64,000 nucleotides of DNA from Ruminiclostridium sp. (lineage in GTDB: Bacteria > Bacillota > Clostridia > Oscillospirales > Ruminococcaceae): NCBI GenBank assembly GCA_017624025.1, contig JAGANY010000016.1:49717-113716 (forward strand). Direction: 5' to 3'. Shown piece by piece: positions 59,996 to 64,000 of this stretch. Below the pieces are notes generated by a model. That model was not told the DNA's origin and ran no database searches. It saw only the letters and a list, made by a program, of their open reading frames with translations. Positions within the stretch are counted from its first letter, which is position 1. Each line of letters opens with the position of its first letter. A program made the translations under genes and the position numbers.

Positions 59996-62900
59996 TTAGA
60001 TTATACATCAGAACAGATTGATATGTTCTCTACAAATACAAGTCTTACCATTAAGTATAACGGTTCGGAAATGGAAAGAATGACCGATGTTAACCTTATA
60101 ATTACAGGTAAGAAGTACGGTATGCCTTGCGCTTCCGATTATTACTACGCTTTTGATGACCAGAGCTATAGCGGATTAATAACTAAGGAACGTACACTTA
60201 ATTTCAAGGCTCAGTGGTTCAAAGCCTATGAAAGCATCACAAAGCTTACCATCGTTGCCAAGGGTCAGAAATCGACTTATAATATAAGCGATATCGAAAA
60301 CTGGCAGGAAAACTATGGTATTGCTACTACAGTACCGCTTTTCTCTGTGCTTTCTTATGGAGAAGATGAATTCGGCTTACAGCTTAAGGCTGCAGCTGAA
60401 AACTGCTGGTGGCATAACTTCGATTATTATGAGAGAAATACCGAACATGCGGCTTTAGCGGTTACATCCGATGAGTCCTATGATAATGCTAAAGATCTTA
60501 ACAGCGGTTCCTTCGCCGGTCTTCTTTCAAGCCTCCAGTCTCATTATAACGGTGCTACTGAAGGTACTATCGCATTCAATTTCTATAACAATCCAAATGC
60601 TTTCATAGCAGGTTATGAAAATGTTTATAACTTTGCAAACGAGGATTTATCACTTATGCTTTATTGCGGAAAGTCCGGTATTATTACTCTTCCCGCAAAT
60701 ATTGACTTCGTTAATAAGACAATCTTTTTCGACATTTCCGAGGTTCTTACAAGCTTAAACGGTGATACCTCCTTAATCGAGGACATCAGAATGTCCAACA
60801 CCTCTTCTGAATCTATCACAGTACACGAAATAAGCTTCTTAGACCGTTCCGTTAAGCTTTCTTCACAGCTTATGAAGCCTTATACAATAGCTAATACGGT
60901 TGTTAAGGTAAACAACCTGAGTACAGATGAGTGTTTCTTTGACGCTGATGATCTTGCTTCAACCTATGACGAATCCTTTATTCTTAAAACAAATACAATA
61001 AACAGAGTAACTTCTGCTTATGTATTAGTAGAAGGTATAAAGCAGGGCGATTCTACTTTAAGAACTTATTACTACTATTTTAATAAGTACAGCGATAAGA
61101 CTTGTACAGCTCCTTCAGCTTATGGTCCTTATCTTAAACTTGACATAAAGGCTTCATCTGAATCGGCTTCTGATTTAGTACCTGCTGATTTTGCGTATAT
61201 CTACAAAACAGGTATAGGTATTGATGGTGAACTTGAAGTTTCCGCGTCTGAATTTTCTAAATGGGGAGATACAATTTGGGGAGATTACAGTACTTCCTCC
61301 TTCCAGACTATCAGTAATTCTTACAGCGGAATAGGTTCTTCTCTTTCTAATCTTTTATGGATGTGGGGTTATAGCTACAGTGGCTCAAAATCCGCTGATG
61401 TATCATATCCCGTTCTCGAAACAACTGATTCTGCTGTTGATATTTCCGATATGACAAAAGGTGCAGGCTTTGGCGGTCTTGCTGAAGCAGCAAACAAGTA
61501 TTTTGAAGACTGCACAGACGGTTATATCAAGTTCAGCTTAGGTTCTGTTGCTCCCGGATTCCTTGATGCAGAGCTTGTAAACGGCGTATATGTATATGAC
61601 AAAAAGAACGTTGACGATTATCTCGCTGATATGTCTGCCGACGACGTAAGCTTATACATAAACAGCGTTGATGACGAGCATAAGGCTGTTACAACTATCG
61701 AACCCTTAACAAGAAAGCTTATTTTCGATATCTCTTCCGTTCTTACTAAGGGTGAAGCTATCGAAAGAATCTATATCGATTTAAAGGACGGCTTAAGCGT
61801 TGCAGGTACAACAGGCTTCGAGGTACTTAACGGTATTGAATTTGTAACATATTCTGCCGGCGGTTCTATAGAAACCTTTGAATCGGGTATTACGTTCGAT
61901 TCTGATACAGGAATAGTTGAAATGAATGCTGAAAAGGATGTTCAGTATTATTTCGTAATCAATAATAAGAAGTGCAGTGATTCATTCTCAACAAGTCTTG
62001 ATACAGGAAAATATTCGGTAAATATTTATGAATATCTTCTTGAGAAATCTATTTTAAATTCAACTACATATTCAACAGAAAATCTTAACATAAAGGTTGG
62101 TTATACTGACGCTGAAGGCACAAGATATATCTCATCCGACTATATTGTGGTTCCTTTCAGCGGAGGAAACAACACTTCAACGCTTTCCGCTCCCGAAAAT
62201 ATTCAGATTAAGAGCGAAAGAGGAAACTTCGATATCGCTTATTACTTCGATTATGAACCCGTAGATGGTGCAGTTGGCTATATCGTTAAGGTAAATGATT
62301 TCTATCACTTTATGACAGATCCTGCTGTATCACGCTTCTGGGGCGATAATTTCAATAATATCGAGTTCTCTATCGCTTCTGTTGACAGCGATTATAACTA
62401 CGGTGAGTTCAGCGATGTTATTGTTGTTGAACCTTCCTGGACAGCTAATTTCAATTTTGATGAAGCAACAGGAAAGATTTTCTTCGATAATTTCCCGACA
62501 AACCGTACCAGTGGAGCTGCATGGAGCTGTTATGCAATTTATCCTATCTATGTAAACGGCGACCTTATGAATGAAGTAGTTTGGAACTGTTATGATGACG
62601 GCGGTTATCCCTGTACACCGTCTATAAATGTTTACGGTTTATTGGCAAAATACAGTGCTATAAATGGTGAACCTGCTTATAACGGCGATATTACTATAAC
62701 AGTAAAAGCTGCTTCAGAAAGCAATTACAACTGGAACGGCGGTGGCATTCCTGCTTCCGATAGTATTACAATCAATTACCAGGACGGTAATTTAGATTCT
62801 GATATTGAAAAGCCGACCAATATCCTGGTATATGACTTTGATACTACAAACCCATTTAGTAACTACTTAAGATATAGCCCTGCTATTGAGAGTATCGGAT

Positions 62901-64000
62901 GTATAATATGCAGCAAGTGTCCGCTTAATGACTCGTTATCCTACAGCTATTCCGAAAGCAGTGTTATAGGTTCTTTATCTACTGGTTGTGGTTGTATAGA
63001 TTCTGAAGGTCATTACTTTTCAGTAGCAACAATAGATGGCAACGGCAATTATAGCGAATTTACAGATTTTGTTGAATTAGCAGCTGACCCCAACTGGGCT
63101 TCCAATATTGAATACAACGGTGAAACAGGTATGCTTACCTGGACAGAAGCCCCTGATACAGCAACTGTATTCAATATTTATGCAAACGGACGTTGCTTCG
63201 GTGAATTAACAGTAACTGAAGATATGGACGTATATAGCTTTGATGTTATCTCAGCTATCGAAAAGCATAACAAATCTATCGGTGACAATCTTTTTGCAAA
63301 GATATCCGGCAATTATATAAGAATTGATTTATCCTGTAAGGATAGCGAAGATAATTTAAACGCTATTTATTCAAAGGATTTTGTGGCAATCCGTTATAAT
63401 CCCGATGATAAGCCCGAATTAAAGGCTACTTCCGATAACGGAATAGTTAAGCTCGAATGGGAAGCAGTTGAAGATGCTGATTTATACAGCGTACAGGTTC
63501 TTGAAGACGGTAGCTGGAAAATTCTCGACAACATTGCTGAAACAACTTACACTGACACAGATGTAATTGTCGGTGAAACATACGAATATCGTGTAATTCC
63601 TTGCTTTGACGAGCTTTGGAGCGTTCCTTCCGATACAGCAAGCGTTAAGGTTGCTGTTTCAACTCCCGAAAACGTAAAGGCAGAAGCAGATGACATAAGC
63701 ATCACAATAACCTGGGACGAAGTAAGCGGAGCAACAAAGTACAGAGTACAGAGAAGCGAAGCAGGCGGAAGCTGGAAGACAATAACTTATCCTACAAAGG
63801 CAAGCTATATCGATTCTGATATCGTACCCGGAGTAACCTACAGCTACAGAGTACTTGCGTATGTAGGCGGAAAGTGGAGCAATCCTTCCGAAGCAGTAAG
63901 TGCAATGGTAGAAATCAACATTGTACCCGAAAACTTAAAGGCAGTTGCAGGCGACAGCAAGGTATCACTTACCTGGGACGCTGTAGAGGGTGCAACAAAG
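59996..64000 (+). CDS. Giant secreted Fn3-repeat protein, portion downstream of amber codon (partial)
   Basis: Translated by hand: 1335 codons open to the window edge, no stop. If translated alone, ATG 60023 is the first start but has no ribosome site. The first ~1100 codons are Tyr-, Ser- and Asp-rich beta domains of unknown family (for example GVYVYDKKNVDDYLADMSAD, SAPENIQIKSERGNFDIAYY). From 63409 come Fn3 modules of ~85-90 residues: LEWEAVEDADLYSVQV, ITWDEVSGATKYRVQRSEA with YSYRVLAYVGGKW, and LTWDAVEGATK, which is cut by the edge. Likely a cell-surface or cellulosome-type scaffold (inference); no dockerin, cohesin or sortase signal is in view. Confidence 0.75.
63409..64000 (+). repeat. 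Tandem Fn3 modules in the giant gene
   Basis: Two complete modules and the start of a third, each about 260 bases, with recurring WDEVSGATKYR / WDAVEGATK and GGKW-type motifs. The second and third modules are more alike, as expected for recent tandem copying. Confidence 0.75.

Noticed and set aside
59285-64000. Whole-genome reassignment of TAG to a sense codon
   Set aside because: TAG properly ends the antiporter at 4093-4095 and mutL at 43253-43255, where reading on would leave the family length.
1-64000. CRISPR array, rRNA, tRNA, prophage or insertion sequence
   Set aside because: I saw no regularly spaced direct repeats, no tRNA or rRNA sequence signatures, and no transposase, integrase or phage structural genes.

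Overview
The window comes from a low-to-middle GC Gram-positive of the Clostridia, most likely a Ruminococcus-like member of the Oscillospiraceae (inference). Pointers are the ScpAB/GerW/DacF/RluB cluster, the YggS-SepF-YlmH-DivIVA division cluster, single-chain clostridial-type PurL, split transketolase, SAM-I and Mn2+ riboswitches, near-consensus promoters with 17-bp spacers, GGAGG ribosome sites, and secreted fibronectin-III proteins. No rRNA, tRNA, CRISPR array, insertion sequence or phage was seen.

Layout. 1-2717 (minus): a YtrA-type GntR regulator, ABC ATPase and permease (permease cut by the window edge), with a consensus promoter and palindromic operator. 2822-6838 (plus): a cation/proton antiporter, a zinc-ribbon membrane protein, a CmpB-like membrane protein and an HD hydrolase. 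6856-8262: SAM-I riboswitch and metK. 8755-15431: a secreted Fn3 protein, purL and small unknown genes. 15623-17398: L-fucose isomerase. 17670-23124 (minus): an eight-gene operon (M50 protease, scpA, scpB, DUF2953, gerW, D-Ala-D-Ala carboxypeptidase, rluB, unknown). 23236-27060: mpg, a 51-aa gene, CapA-like and VanY-like lipoproteins. 27177-29757 (minus): rpsO-pnp. 30028-36365: a ComFB-like gene, two large unknown genes, Mn2+ riboswitch with mntP, AT-rich small genes, hpf. 36681-56570 (plus): about 20 kb of one-direction housekeeping genes (miaB, ylbF, mutS, mutL, miaA, hfq, an HlyD-like gene, yggS, sepF, ylmH, divIVA, ileS, lspA, rluD, a HAD phosphatase, an unknown, and both transketolase halves). 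56714-59089 (minus): two tandem paralogous lipoproteins. 59285-64000 (plus): a very large secreted Fn3-repeat protein whose frame holds one internal amber codon and runs off the window.

Two signals stand out. (1) A ~185-bp three-hairpin repeat occurs at 8304-8488 (inverted), 14839-15022 and 17443-17627. Each copy lies in the loop of a different, locus-specific outer inverted repeat (perfect over 31 bp in the third; terminator-like with a T-run in the second) downstream of genes, as if the element targets the loops of bidirectional terminators. (2) The giant Fn3 gene reads in one frame from 59285 to 64000 except for a single TAG at 59993, while TAG is an ordinary stop elsewhere in the window. 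A second repeat family, with TGATGAATAAT-type ends and a variable hairpin, is present at four intergenic sites.

All motif, promoter and hairpin calls were made by eye; no homology search or folding program was run.
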